Origin: an uncultured Muribaculaceae bacterium
GTDB taxonomy: Bacteria > Bacteroidota > Bacteroidia > Bacteroidales > Muribaculaceae
Direction of reading: 5' to 3'
Length of the DNA: 24,131 nucleotides
Assembly: GCA_910586565.1 (NCBI GenBank)
Contig: CAJUIT010000027.1
Span: forward strand, 1-24,131
The translations under genes and the position numbers were made by a program. Below are positions 6,659 through 14,619 of this stretch, piece by piece (positions within the stretch are counted from its first letter, which is position 1; each line of letters begins with the position of its first letter). The notes beneath the pieces were generated by a model. It searched no databases. It worked only from the letters and a program-made list of their open reading frames with translations, and was not told where the DNA came from.

Positions 6659-7486
6659 TTGACATTGGACTCGAAACTGAAAATCGCTGTTCTCCCCCTC
6701 GATATCGCATGGTGCGATTGCGAGGAGAATTTGCTTGCGGTAGCCGACAAGCTTCCCAAGCTTCACCCCGACACTGACCTCCTTGTGCTTCCCGAGTTGT
6801 TTTCAACCGGTTTCGTGCAGGATCCTAATTTGTTGCAGCAAATCGGCCGTTCAGCCGGCGAAATGACTTTGGCTGCCGTGAAGTTATGGAGCCAACGTTT
6901 CAATATGGCAATTGCAGGGAGTTATCTTGCAATGTCGGGCAATAGTTTTGTGAACCGGGGTTTTATTGTCGAGCCGTCGGGGGAAGAAACTTTCTACGAC
7001 AAGCATCACCTGTTTTGTTTGAGTGCCGAGAGTGAAATTTTTCGACGCGGGGAATCGCTTCCGCCTGTTGTCCGATTCCGTGGATGGAACATTATGCTGG
7101 CCATTTGCTACGATTTGCGGTTCCCGGTGTGGTGCCGCAATCAGAATGAGCGGTATGACATGCTCGTGATTCCTGCCAATTGGCCCGCTGCACGTGCCTA
7201 CGCCTGGAAGCATCTTTTGATTGCCCGAGCAATAGAGAATCAAGCGGTGGTTGTAGGCGCTAACCGTTCGGGGAGTGATGATTATGGCGATTATTCCAAT
7301 CTGTCGTTTGTTTTTGACCCCTTCGGAAAATTGCTTGCGCCGACAGCCGATAAGTCAGCTTCGGAGACTACTGCCACGGTAGCACCCGATGCAATTTTCT
7401 ATGCCGAATACGCTATGTCGCAGTTGGAAAAGGCGCGCACTGTTCTTCCTGTCGGGCGTGATGCCGACAGCTTCCGGATTATCTGA
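6659..7486 (+). CDS. Nitrilase-superfamily omega-amidase
   Basis: This is a carbon-nitrogen hydrolase of the YafV/Nit2 type. These enzymes hydrolyse omega-amides such as alpha-ketoglutaramate and alpha-ketosuccinamate to the 2-oxo acid and ammonia. The catalytic triad is visible: E46 in LPELFSTGF, K115 in FYDKHHLF and C150 in AICYDLRFPVW. Length is 275 residues, normal for the family. The start is a TTG codon at 6659: the core beta-strand begins at residue 8 (KIAVLPLDI), no upstream ATG exists before an in-frame stop at 6605, and the next ATG (residue 69) would delete the catalytic Glu. A second TTG at 6665 is also possible. The gene is convergent with coaE, 39 nt apart. Confidence 0.9.
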   Translation: MTLDSKLKIAVLPLDIAWCDCEENLLAVADKLPKLHPDTDLLVLPELFSTGFVQDPNLLQQIGRSAGEMTLAAVKLWSQRFNMAIAGSYLAMSGNSFVNRGFIVEPSGEETFYDKHHLFCLSAESEIFRRGESLPPVVRFRGWNIMLAICYDLRFPVWCRNQNERYDMLVIPANWPAARAYAWKHLLIARAIENQAVVVGANRSGSDDYGDYSNLSFVFDPFGKLLAPTADKSASETTATVAPDAIFYAEYAMSQLEKARTVLPVGRDADSFRII

Positions 7487-7525
7487 CGGAAAAGTGAGAT
7501 TGAGTCGAACCTTGTTTCAGACTTG

Positions 7526-8185
7526 TTAGGCAAGCAGCGCGTTTATTTGAGGGAGCAGAGGTGTGTTGCCGTCATTTAGTAGGGTGTGGATGTTTGCCGG
7601 ATTGCATAGCGGAGCACGTTCCGATTCCTTTTGACGTGCTAATCTTTTTTCAATCTCCCCTCTTGTTGCCCGGTCTCTGTGCATGGCTCTTTGAATGCGG
7701 ATTTCATCGGGTGCCGTTATATCCCACACCCCGGCAACCATTCGGTCGAGACCGCTCTGAGTGAGTATCGCAGTTTCGATAAAGATGTAAGGTTTGTTGT
7801 ATTTTTTGTCAGCCTGCATAGAGTTGCACCAATTGCTTATGTCGCGTTTGACTGCATCATGAACAAGGCTGTTGAGAATGGAGAGTTTCGAGGCGTCGTT
7901 GAAAACCGTATCGGCTAATTTCTTGCGAAGAATAACTTTTTCGCCACTATCGAGGATAGTCACAGCTTCCTCATCAATCATAGCAGCGATTTTGTTGATA
8001 AGTTCACTGTCGGCATCCATAATCTGCTTGGCTCGTGAGTCGCAGTCGTACACGGCATATCCCATGATTCGAAGGATGCGGCTTACAACAGATTTCCCGC
8101 TTCCAATTCCTCCGCTGACGGCTATCGGTATCGGGAAAATACTTTTATTATCAGGCATGTTCAATGGGTTATCAGAGTTGTGCAA
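7526..8185 (-). CDS. coaE: Dephospho-CoA kinase
   Basis: CoaE phosphorylates the 3' hydroxyl of dephospho-CoA, the last step of coenzyme A synthesis. The P-loop GGIGSGKS lies at residues 25-32, followed by VVSRILRIMGYAVYDCDSRAKQIM, the substrate-binding DxD-like region. The lid segment RAMHRDRATRGEIEKRLARQ is also present. With the first ATG the protein has 219 residues. A start at residue 10 (MPDNKSIF, 8158) would give 210 residues and is equally plausible, because no Shine-Dalgarno sequence guides the choice. The first ATG is only 4 nt after the ybbR stop, which suggests translational coupling. It is the last gene of nusB-yajC-ybbR-coaE; I see no strong terminator in the 39 nt before the convergent amidase gene. 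Confidence 0.95.
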   Translation of the reverse strand: MHNSDNPLNMPDNKSIFPIPIAVSGGIGSGKSVVSRILRIMGYAVYDCDSRAKQIMDADSELINKIAAMIDEEAVTILDSGEKVILRKKLADTVFNDASKLSILNSLVHDAVKRDISNWCNSMQADKKYNKPYIFIETAILTQSGLDRMVAGVWDITAPDEIRIQRAMHRDRATRGEIEKRLARQKESERAPLCNPANIHTLLNDGNTPLLPQINALLA

Positions 8186-8189
8186 GCCC

Positions 8190-9164
8190 CTACTCTACCT
8201 GTTCAATGACATATTCGGCTTCGGCAGGATGAACGGCGATGCTCTTGTAGTAGACCGGGAGTTTCGATAGCCATATCGGCAGCGATTTTGTGGCACCGGT
8301 GATGTCGTTATAGTCCACGTAGGCTTTTACCGGAGCCGGCTCTGAATTGTAGAGGCTTTTTGGAATGAGATAAGTGACATCGGCCATCGACGGGAAAGTT
8401 ACAACCCTCACTCCGTGGGGTGCGTTTATAACTTCAACAGGAACCGATTGTTGTTTGCTTACCAAAGGCTCAACAGGAAACGTTACTTTTAGAGTTGACG
8501 GAACGGCGCGCATGCCGGCGGGAACGTCGAGCTTGACCTCTACTTCGGCTGTGTCGGCCAGATTAGCCAAGGTGACGGGTTGTGTGGAGATGTGGTGGAT
8601 TTCGTAGCGGTCGGACGAGTTGGAATAGAGCATCACCGAATCGATGGATGCTATTGGATGTCCACCATAGATGAATTGAGGCAATGTGCGGATGTCGCTG
8701 TTGATGTTGACTGCTACCTTCACGCCCGGTTGGGAGGTGTAGGTGAGTTTTAGCGAATCGGGACGGATTGACACGAGTGTGGCTCCTGTGCCGAAAATTC
8801 CGCGCACGGCTGAGTTAAGCTGCGCTGAGGTTAGTAACAATGTTGTGTCGTCGAGTCGGGAAAAATCGTCGAAGCGTAACTTCATCCCCGGAGTGTTCCC
8901 CCAAGCAAATTTCATCAGGGATGAACCCTTATCCTTTACGGTAAGGTTGATGGTGGGATTGTAGCCCGAAAGAATCGTTATTTCTTCGGGGAAGTTGTCG
9001 AGAGTGACGGGGAGCGCATAATCTTCCTGAACGTCATCGTTCAGTGCCAGCAGAAACCAGAAAACTGTTGAGATGGCAAGGAATATAAAAAAAGTGAGGA
9101 TGTTGCGCCCCTTTGCGGTGCGCAACCCCTCAGCAATTCTTATGAAAAATGTCCTAATCTTCAA
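8190..9164 (-). CDS. YbbR-like domain protein, single-pass membrane anchored
   Basis: The 324-residue protein has a short basic cytoplasmic N-terminus, one transmembrane helix (NILTFFIFLAISTVFWFLLAL, about 21-41) and an extracytoplasmic beta-rich remainder with YbbR-like repeats. Recurring patterns are LPVTLDNFPEEITIL, PGVKVAVNINSDIR and SVPVEVINAPHGVRV. In Firmicutes the YbbR protein CdaR regulates the diadenylate cyclase CdaA. In Bacteroidota YbbR-like genes often sit, as here, between yajC and coaE, and I do not see a cyclase gene in the window, so a c-di-AMP link is unproven. The gene starts 18 nt after yajC and ends 4 nt before coaE. The family assignment is fairly firm and the function unknown. 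Confidence 0.85.
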   Translation of the reverse strand: MKIRTFFIRIAEGLRTAKGRNILTFFIFLAISTVFWFLLALNDDVQEDYALPVTLDNFPEEITILSGYNPTINLTVKDKGSSLMKFAWGNTPGMKLRFDDFSRLDDTTLLLTSAQLNSAVRGIFGTGATLVSIRPDSLKLTYTSQPGVKVAVNINSDIRTLPQFIYGGHPIASIDSVMLYSNSSDRYEIHHISTQPVTLANLADTAEVEVKLDVPAGMRAVPSTLKVTFPVEPLVSKQQSVPVEVINAPHGVRVVTFPSMADVTYLIPKSLYNSEPAPVKAYVDYNDITGATKSLPIWLSKLPVYYKSIAVHPAEAEYVIEQVE

Positions 9165-9182
9165 GCAGAGAAGGATTTTTTA

Positions 9183-9518
9183 TCAGGCTTTCTTGGCTTC
9201 AGCGTCGTTCTGTGCGTCAGCTGCAGAAGGATAAACCGAGCCTTTGTCGATTTTGATTGTCACGCCGTCGGCGATGGAAACAAGGAATGAGTTCTCTTTG
9301 ATTTCCTTGATTTTGCCATAAATGCCGCCTGCGGTGATGATGTTGTCGCCCTTTTGCAGACCCTCGCGGAATTCGCGAATCTGTTTCTGTTTTTTCTGCT
9401 GGGGACGAATCATCATGAAGTAGAAAATTGCGATAAGAATCACAATCATGAGAATGCCCGAAAAGCCACCTCCGGCGGGAGCTGCTGCTGCATCGAGTGT
9501 GATAAGTTGCTGTAACAT
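9183..9518 (-). CDS. yajC: Sec translocon accessory subunit YajC
   Basis: This is a 111-residue small inner-membrane protein that associates with SecDF in the Sec pathway. A Gly/Ala-rich N-terminus precedes one transmembrane helix (ILMIVILIAIFYFMMI, about 22-37). The diagnostic motif RPQQKKQKQ follows, and then the cytosolic GDNIITAGGIYGKIKEIKENSFLVSI segment. The length is normal. The C-terminal tail is acidic/Ala-rich. It lies 110 nt after nusB in the nusB-yajC-ybbR-coaE operon; the spacer carries a small stem (TGCAG/CTGCA) but no clear promoter. Confidence 0.96.
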   Translation of the reverse strand: MLQQLITLDAAAAPAGGGFSGILMIVILIAIFYFMMIRPQQKKQKQIREFREGLQKGDNIITAGGIYGKIKEIKENSFLVSIADGVTIKIDKGSVYPSAADAQNDAEAKKA

Positions 9519-9628
9519 GCTGTTAAATGTTCAAGTTAGAGTTTGTTGTTTCTGTTTTGGTTGAAGTGGTGGCCGTGCAGTCGGGCTGCATTGCCCCCCA
9601 CAATTATATAACGGTGAGCCTGCGGCTT

Positions 9629-11053
9629 TTATTTCATCAGTTTGCCTTCTTCCTTCAGATAGTTGGCAACCGAGAAAAGAACACCGTTGATGAATTGGCC
9701 GCTACGTGGTGTGCTGTAATAGTTGGCAATCTCCACATATTCGTTCATTGTCACGGCGAGGGGAATGGCGGGGAATTTGAGCAACTCGGTTATGGCAGTG
9801 AGGAGAATCACAATATCCATGAATGCCAGACGCTCGGGATCCCAGCTCGAACCGTTCACAAATTTGTCGATGTAGCTGCGGTAGGTGTCGCGCTCTTTGA
9901 TAGCTGTGAGGAAGAGGTCGGGACCGAATTTGGCATCTTCCTCGTCCTTATAAATCGGGAGCAAGTTGACGTTGTGAGATTCGGCTGTTGCGAAATGCTT
10001 GATGGTTTTAAGCACGAAAGTGCCCATGATGGCAAGGTCGTCGTTCCAATAGACCGAACGCTGCTCAAGTGCTTCGGCGAGTGCATCGGAGGGGAACACC
10101 ACGGTGCGCAGAAGTGTGCGCCACAATTCGCAATCTTTGGCGAAAGTGGTATCTTCTTCGGCCATGTAGTTGCGGTAGGTTTCTGATTCCTTGATTTTCT
10201 CAAGAATATCCTTTAGCATGTAGTAGTCTGATTCCCACGAGAAGGGGTGTTTCTTCAGGTACTCCTCCATGTCGCTGTTGTCGCGGACGGCTGCCACAAA
10301 AGCATTGTTCACGAATTTGAGATTTGGGTTGAGCTCCTCGTCGGTGGGGCAATATTTTGCTTTTGCCGCTTCGATGCGTTCGGCTTCTAAGTTTGTCAGA
10401 TAAAGAGGGAGGAGCAACAGGGCGTGGTAGAGTTCGTAGGCTTTCTCAAGCGATTCGTTGAGCGATTTCTTTGCCTGTGCATAGGTGCTTTCGCTGTCGT
10501 GGTAATCGCGGAGGGTTGCAACTGCCATCTGCACACCTTTCTGGAAACCTGCAAGTGTGAAATTCTCGTTTGTGCGGGCAGCTTCGAGAACGAGCGGGTT
10601 GGTGGCGATGACGGTGTTGATGATTACGCTCCAGAACTGAACGTCGTCGGCGAGGTCGGGGCGCTTTTTCTTGCGGTAGTCGATGTAGGCGGCCGACTTT
10701 GTAATCATGCTGTAAATGCGCAGAAGTGTGCTGTCGAAAGCTTCGATGCCGGTTTCTCCTTTTGCGATTATGTCGCGTATGTCGAGGTTAGACGACAATG
10801 CTTTTGCCAGCTTGTTATCCGAAAGCATGTTCGATTCGCCAAGCTGTTCCATCGGATAGGAGCCGCTGCGGCTTACCCGGTAGCCCGACAGTTCAAGCAC
10901 CATCAGCAGCATGTTGAGATAAACCGAGTAGGCATATTGGTTGTCGCGACTACGCCCCTCCGAGGGAGCTTGCAGATGGAATTCACTACGGGTGAGCAGA
11001 TAGGAATAAAGCATCTGCACAACCTTTATACGTATCAAAATTCGATTTATCAT
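9629..11053 (-). CDS. nusB: NusB-family antitermination factor, unusually long with an apparent internal duplication
   Basis: NusB with NusE/S10 helps rRNA antitermination. The canonical NusB core is at the C-terminus, about 380-474, with SSWDPERLAFMDIVILLTAITELLKFP and FINGVLFSVANYL. Bacteroidota NusBs have a long N-terminal region before it and, as I recall, total about 300 residues; this one has 474. The excess is explained by residues about 41-190, which align without gaps to about 211-360 at an offset of 170 (for example ITKSAAYIDY with IKESETYRNY, W141 with W311, EA at 157-158 with 327-328). The family N-terminus MINRILIRIKVVQMLYSY is kept. A strong promoter precedes the gene, which heads the nusB-yajC-ybbR-coaE operon. 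No frameshift is evident. Confidence 0.9.
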   Translation of the reverse strand: MINRILIRIKVVQMLYSYLLTRSEFHLQAPSEGRSRDNQYAYSVYLNMLLMVLELSGYRVSRSGSYPMEQLGESNMLSDNKLAKALSSNLDIRDIIAKGETGIEAFDSTLLRIYSMITKSAAYIDYRKKKRPDLADDVQFWSVIINTVIATNPLVLEAARTNENFTLAGFQKGVQMAVATLRDYHDSESTYAQAKKSLNESLEKAYELYHALLLLPLYLTNLEAERIEAAKAKYCPTDEELNPNLKFVNNAFVAAVRDNSDMEEYLKKHPFSWESDYYMLKDILEKIKESETYRNYMAEEDTTFAKDCELWRTLLRTVVFPSDALAEALEQRSVYWNDDLAIMGTFVLKTIKHFATAESHNVNLLPIYKDEEDAKFGPDLFLTAIKERDTYRSYIDKFVNGSSWDPERLAFMDIVILLTAITELLKFPAIPLAVTMNEYVEIANYYSTPRSGQFINGVLFSVANYLKEEGKLMK

Positions 11054-11083
11054 CTTTTCTTAATGTTCGATTTATTTCGGCGA

Positions 11084-11114
11084 CAAAGTTACAAATTTGC
11101 ATCTAATCGGCAAT
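11084..11114 (-). promoter_or_regulatory. Strong Bacteroidota promoter for nusB-yajC-ybbR-coaE
   Basis: On the minus strand ATTG (11114-11111), exactly 19 nt of spacer, and TAACTTTG (11091-11084) match the -33/-7 consensus almost perfectly. Transcription would begin near 11078, about 25 nt before the nusB ATG, leaving a short leader. Confidence 0.8.
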
Positions 11115-11123
11115 GAAGCACGG

Positions 11124-11164
11124 CAGGAAAATATTGCAGAGCGGTGTTTTTGCCGCTCTGCAAT
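11124..11164 (-). terminator. Intrinsic terminator after thiL
   Basis: A perfect 12-bp stem (ATTGCAGAGCGG with CCGCTCTGCAAT, 11164-11153 and 11144-11133) with an 8-nt loop lies 26 nt after the thiL stop. On the minus strand it is followed by ATATTTTCC. It insulates the sppA-lpxK-pnp-thiL region from the nusB promoter just downstream. Confidence 0.8.
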
Positions 11165-11190
11165 TATGGTTCTCTGTTCCTGAAATCGGT

Positions 11191-12321
11191 TTATGCTTCT
11201 GCTTTGCTGTCTCCGGCTTCGGTTTTATCCCCCGTTTTAGCTGTTTCAGATTGTGGGGGAGCGGAGGTTGCCGAATCGGCTTGGGCTTCTTCGAGCAATG
11301 CGTTCCACCCCTGGGCGCGGATTGTCATTTCGTTGCCGTCGCGGGTTATGAGGGCACATCCGAGTTCAGGTTTTGTGATATGGCCGATTACCTTGATGCC
11401 GGGAATCTTTTTGATATCCTCATGGGCATGCAGCGGCACAGTGAAGAGAAGTTCATAGTCCTCCCCTCCGTTCATTGCAGCTGTGACAAGGTTCATGTTG
11501 AGTTCTTCAGCCATGAGTGCTGTCTGATAGTCGATAGGGATGCGGTCCTCATAAACGCGGCATCCTACGTTTGAAGCTTTGCAGATGTGGAGCAGCTCTG
11601 AAGAGAGTCCGTCGGAAATATCCATCATTGAGGTGGGAACTATCCCCTCCTTTTCAAGCGCTTCAATCACATCACGCCGGGCTTCGGGCTTGAGCTGTCG
11701 TTCAATCAGATATTCTTTTCCTTGGAATTGCGGCTGAAAATCGGCTTGGCCGGCCGATGCCACTTTCTCACGTTCGAGCAACTGTAGCCCCATATATGCC
11801 GAGCCTAAATCGCCCGAAACGCAGATGAGGTCGGTGTCTTTAGCCCCTGAGCGGTAAACAATGCGGTCGCGCGGGGCGTCGCCGATACAGGTGATGGAAA
11901 TAACCAGTCCGGCGCGCGACGAAGTGGTGTCGCCACCAACGAGGTCAACTCCATAAATCTCGCATGCAAGGCGGATGCCGCTGTAGAGCGCTTCGATGTG
12001 CTCTACAGTGAATCGTTTGGAAATCGCAAGCGAAACGGTGATTTGGCGCGGGTGGCCGTTCATGGCGTAGATGTCGGAAAAGTTTACAACTGCTGCCTTA
12101 TAGCCGAGGTGTTTGAGGGGCACGTATGTGAGGTCGAAATGAATTCCCTCCACAAGGAGGTCGGTCGACACGAGCACATCTGTGTCCTTATATTCCATCA
12201 CGGCACAGTCATCACCAACCCCTTTGAGGGAGGATGTGTTCTTTAGTTCAATATCTTTGGTGAGGCGGTCGATCAATCCGAACTCGCCAAGTGCTGCAAT
12301 TTCTGTTTGTTTGCCTTCCAT
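11191..12321 (-). CDS. thiL: Thiamine-monophosphate kinase
   Basis: ThiL phosphorylates thiamine monophosphate to the active cofactor thiamine diphosphate. The PurM/ThiL-fold motifs are all present: GVGDDCAV (35-41, metal ligands D37/D38), VSTDLLVEGIHFD (51-63), DLVGGDTTSS (126-135), MMDISDGLSSEL (232-243) and NGGEDYELLFT (284-294). The protein has 376 residues. The family core ends near GWNALLEEA (338-346), and about 30 extra residues of Ala/Ser/Thr/Lys/Glu low-complexity tail follow, probably disordered. It is downstream of pnp, separated by 183 nt that contain the pnp terminator-like stem, so it may have its own promoter. I see only a poor -7-like TATATTTA upstream. A terminator follows at 11124-11164. 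Confidence 0.96.
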   Translation of the reverse strand: MEGKQTEIAALGEFGLIDRLTKDIELKNTSSLKGVGDDCAVMEYKDTDVLVSTDLLVEGIHFDLTYVPLKHLGYKAAVVNFSDIYAMNGHPRQITVSLAISKRFTVEHIEALYSGIRLACEIYGVDLVGGDTTSSRAGLVISITCIGDAPRDRIVYRSGAKDTDLICVSGDLGSAYMGLQLLEREKVASAGQADFQPQFQGKEYLIERQLKPEARRDVIEALEKEGIVPTSMMDISDGLSSELLHICKASNVGCRVYEDRIPIDYQTALMAEELNMNLVTAAMNGGEDYELLFTVPLHAHEDIKKIPGIKVIGHITKPELGCALITRDGNEMTIRAQGWNALLEEAQADSATSAPPQSETAKTGDKTEAGDSKAEA

Positions 12322-12408
12322 GACAATTTACAAGTGACTCAATAAATTAAATATAGCGGCTGAATTATGTTATAGATGTTGATAAGAGCCGCCTGAAGCA
12401 AATATGGA

Positions 12409-12465
12409 AAACTGTTTAAATCCATTCACGGTAAGTTTTATCCCGAAAATGAATCTAAACAGTTT
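12409..12465 (-). terminator. Stem-loop after pnp, probable terminator
   Basis: AAACTGTTTA (12465-12456 on the minus strand) pairs with TAAACAGTTT (12418-12409), with inner ATTCA/TGAAT pairs (12454-12450 and 12428-12424). It lies 39 nt after the pnp stop. The minus-strand continuation ends in TTTTCC. On the plus strand a run of six T (12473-12478) follows nearby, so it could act in both directions. Confidence 0.5.
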
Positions 12466-12504
12466 CTAATCGTTTTTTGTGGAAAACGTGTTTCGGGGAT
12501 TGAC

Positions 12505-13317
12505 TTACATGCGTTCAACGAGGGTGCGCACCAGTTCTTTGGTGACAGGTTCAGCCTTCACGGCAGCCTGCTGCACTTCCTCATGCGAAGGAACGTCGGT
12601 GATATCTTTGCCGCCGAGGTCGGTGATTACTGACAGGCCGAAAACCTCCATGCCGCCATGACGGGCAACGATTACTTCGGGAACGGTCGACATGCCAACG
12701 GCATCACCTCCGATAACACGGAAATATTCATATTCAGCCGGGGTTTCGAATGTAGGTCCGGTTGTGCCTACGTAAACACCGTGCATGAGGCGAATACCCT
12801 TTTCGCGTCCGATTTCATCGGCCAAAGCAACAAGGCGATGGCTGTAGGCTTCGGTCATCGCGGGGAAGCGGTCGCCGAGTTCCTTGTAGTTTTTGCCGCG
12901 CAAGGGGTTTTCGGGGAAAAGATTGATGTGGTCGGTGATAATCATCACGTCGCCTACACAAAATTCTTTGTTCATGCCACCGGCGGCGTTTGAAACGATG
13001 AGAGTTTCCACACCGAGGGCACGCATTACTCTCACGGGGAAGGTGACAGTTTTCATGTCATAGCCTTCGTAGTAGTGGAAGCGTCCCTGCATTGCCATGA
13101 TGCGTTTGCCCGACAGAGTTCCGAAGATGAAGTTTCCGCTATGGCCTTCAACGGTTGATACGGGGAAGTTGGGTATTTCGCTGTAAGGGATTACGGTTTT
13201 ATTTTCAATCATGTCGGCCAAGGGGCCAAGGCCGGTGCCGAGGATGACAGCCACTTTAGGCATATCCTCCACTTTTGAGCGGAGGAAATCGGCGGTCTGT
13301 TGAATTTTTTCTAACAT
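12505..13317 (-). CDS. punA: Trimeric purine-nucleoside phosphorylase with Asp in the base-contact position
   Basis: The enzyme cleaves purine nucleosides with phosphate to base and ribose-1-phosphate. It has 270 residues, typical for the trimeric class: ILGTGLGPL (25-33), STVEGHSGN (54-62), MQGRFHYYEGY (76-86), SNAAGGMN (109-116), TTGPTFETPAEY (185-196) and VGMSTVPEVIVARH (207-220). E191 and M209 align with human PNP E201 and M219. By the same spacing D233 (SVITDLGG) falls on human N243, the residue contacting purine N7/O6. In human PNP the N243D change is known to raise activity with adenosine, so this enzyme may accept 6-aminopurines. It follows lpxK after 174 nt in which I see no clear promoter. 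Confidence 0.95.
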   Translation of the reverse strand: MLEKIQQTADFLRSKVEDMPKVAVILGTGLGPLADMIENKTVIPYSEIPNFPVSTVEGHSGNFIFGTLSGKRIMAMQGRFHYYEGYDMKTVTFPVRVMRALGVETLIVSNAAGGMNKEFCVGDVMIITDHINLFPENPLRGKNYKELGDRFPAMTEAYSHRLVALADEIGREKGIRLMHGVYVGTTGPTFETPAEYEYFRVIGGDAVGMSTVPEVIVARHGGMEVFGLSVITDLGGKDITDVPSHEEVQQAAVKAEPVTKELVRTLVERM

Positions 13318-13491
13318 AGGTCGGTAGGTTTGTGTTTACTTAGATTTAACGTTGTTGTTGATGTATTGTTTATAGTTGAACGCTGTTTTAATGGGGCAAT
13401 TGCATGAATCCCGGTTGGATTTTGAACTGTAGAACAAAAATGTTAGCGGTGGCAATTGACCCTTGAAGCCGCGCCTTCGTTCCACTCGGGT

Positions 13492-14580
13492 TTATTTGAT
13501 GTTGTTGAGCAACAGTTTCTGAAGCTCAAGGTCAAATTTGTCGGGGTTAAGCGGGTCGAATCTCACTTCGATAGGTTGATAGTAGATGTGCGACTTCAAC
13601 TCATGAGGGAAGTAAGGGTTGTTTATCAATCTCACGGCATCTTTCTCGGTTGTTACAATAAACTTGCGGTTCCCTTCAAGTTCGTTGAATCTCCGCACAA
13701 TTGTGTCGAGGTCGCGTCGCGAGAAATTATGATGGTCGGGAAACAGCTTTACCTTTATCTTTGCCGAGAACTGCTTGAGGTGTTTTATCAGCGGTTTGGG
13801 ATTTGCTATTCCGGAGAGCACAAGCACTGTGTCGGTTTCCGACAGCCACTGCATGTGTAGTGTATCTTTTATTACATCGGGGAAGAGTGGGCGAAGCGGA
13901 GCGTAGTCAAATCCCGAGAAGAACAGTTTCTGGTAGGGGAACAGTTTGAGGTTGTTCTTGAATATGCGATACTCAAGCTTTTTGAGCTGTTCGGGGCATT
14001 TTGTCACCACAACCATATCGGCCCGATAGATGGCGCTTGCCGGCTCGCGCAGCCGTCCCAGCGGGAGGAGTTTGTCGTAGAACACCGGATTGTTGAACTC
14101 GGTGAGCACAATCGACACCGTGGGTTTCACGTATCGGTGCTGAAACGCGTCGTCGAGAACGATGAGATTGATTTTCGGATCGAGACGTAGCATTTCGTCG
14201 ATGCCTGTGCAACGGTCCTCGCACACGGCAACCGTGATGTCACGCCCGAATTTCTGATAAATCTGATATGGTTCGTCACCGATATCGAGAGGTGTTGAAC
14301 GGTCGGTGGCGAGCACAAAGCCTTTGGTCTGGCGTTTGTAGCCGCGGCTCAGCATCCCTATTCGGTACTTGTATCTCAGCAGGTCGATAATGTATTCGGT
14401 GTGGGGAGTTTTGCCTGTGCCCCCTACCCCGATGTTTCCCACAACTATCACAGGCACCGGAAATTCCCGTTGCTTAAGTATGTGCCATTTGAACATTAGG
14501 TTTCTCACTCCCACCCCAAAGCCGTAGAGCTTTGAAAGCGGGAGCAGAATCAATGTTGATATGATGCTGTTTTTTGACAA
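13492..14580 (-). CDS. lpxK: Tetraacyldisaccharide 4'-kinase, lipid A synthesis
   Basis: LpxK phosphorylates the 4' position of the lipid A disaccharide at the inner membrane. The P-loop is VVGNIGVGGTGKTPHTEY with GVGGTGKT at residues 51-58. The family motif VLDDAFQHRYV follows near residue 140, and LPLGRLREP is also conserved. An N-terminal hydrophobic patch (STLILLPLSKLYGFGVGV, 8-25) is the expected membrane-binding helix. It has 362 residues, normal for Bacteroidota. It starts 39 nt after sppA and probably shares its transcript. The C-terminal part (FVTTEKDAVRL region) is also family-like. Its presence shows that the host makes lipid A, consistent with a Gram-negative envelope. Confidence 0.95.
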   Translation of the reverse strand: MSKNSIISTLILLPLSKLYGFGVGVRNLMFKWHILKQREFPVPVIVVGNIGVGGTGKTPHTEYIIDLLRYKYRIGMLSRGYKRQTKGFVLATDRSTPLDIGDEPYQIYQKFGRDITVAVCEDRCTGIDEMLRLDPKINLIVLDDAFQHRYVKPTVSIVLTEFNNPVFYDKLLPLGRLREPASAIYRADMVVVTKCPEQLKKLEYRIFKNNLKLFPYQKLFFSGFDYAPLRPLFPDVIKDTLHMQWLSETDTVLVLSGIANPKPLIKHLKQFSAKIKVKLFPDHHNFSRRDLDTIVRRFNELEGNRKFIVTTEKDAVRLINNPYFPHELKSHIYYQPIEVRFDPLNPDKFDLELQKLLLNNIK

Positions 14581-14619
14581 ATCTTCAGTTGTGGGGTGTT
14601 GATGTTGAATGCAACAGGA

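Noticed and set aside
8190..9164. A c-di-AMP regulator (CdaR) assignment for the YbbR-like protein
   Set aside because: The domain fits, but no diadenylate cyclase gene is adjacent, so a specific signalling role cannot be claimed.
9527..11116. Plus-strand frames over nusB (9527-10186 and 10424-11116)
   Set aside because: They lie wholly opposite a coherent NusB reading frame and look like Val/Phe-rich complements of its codons.
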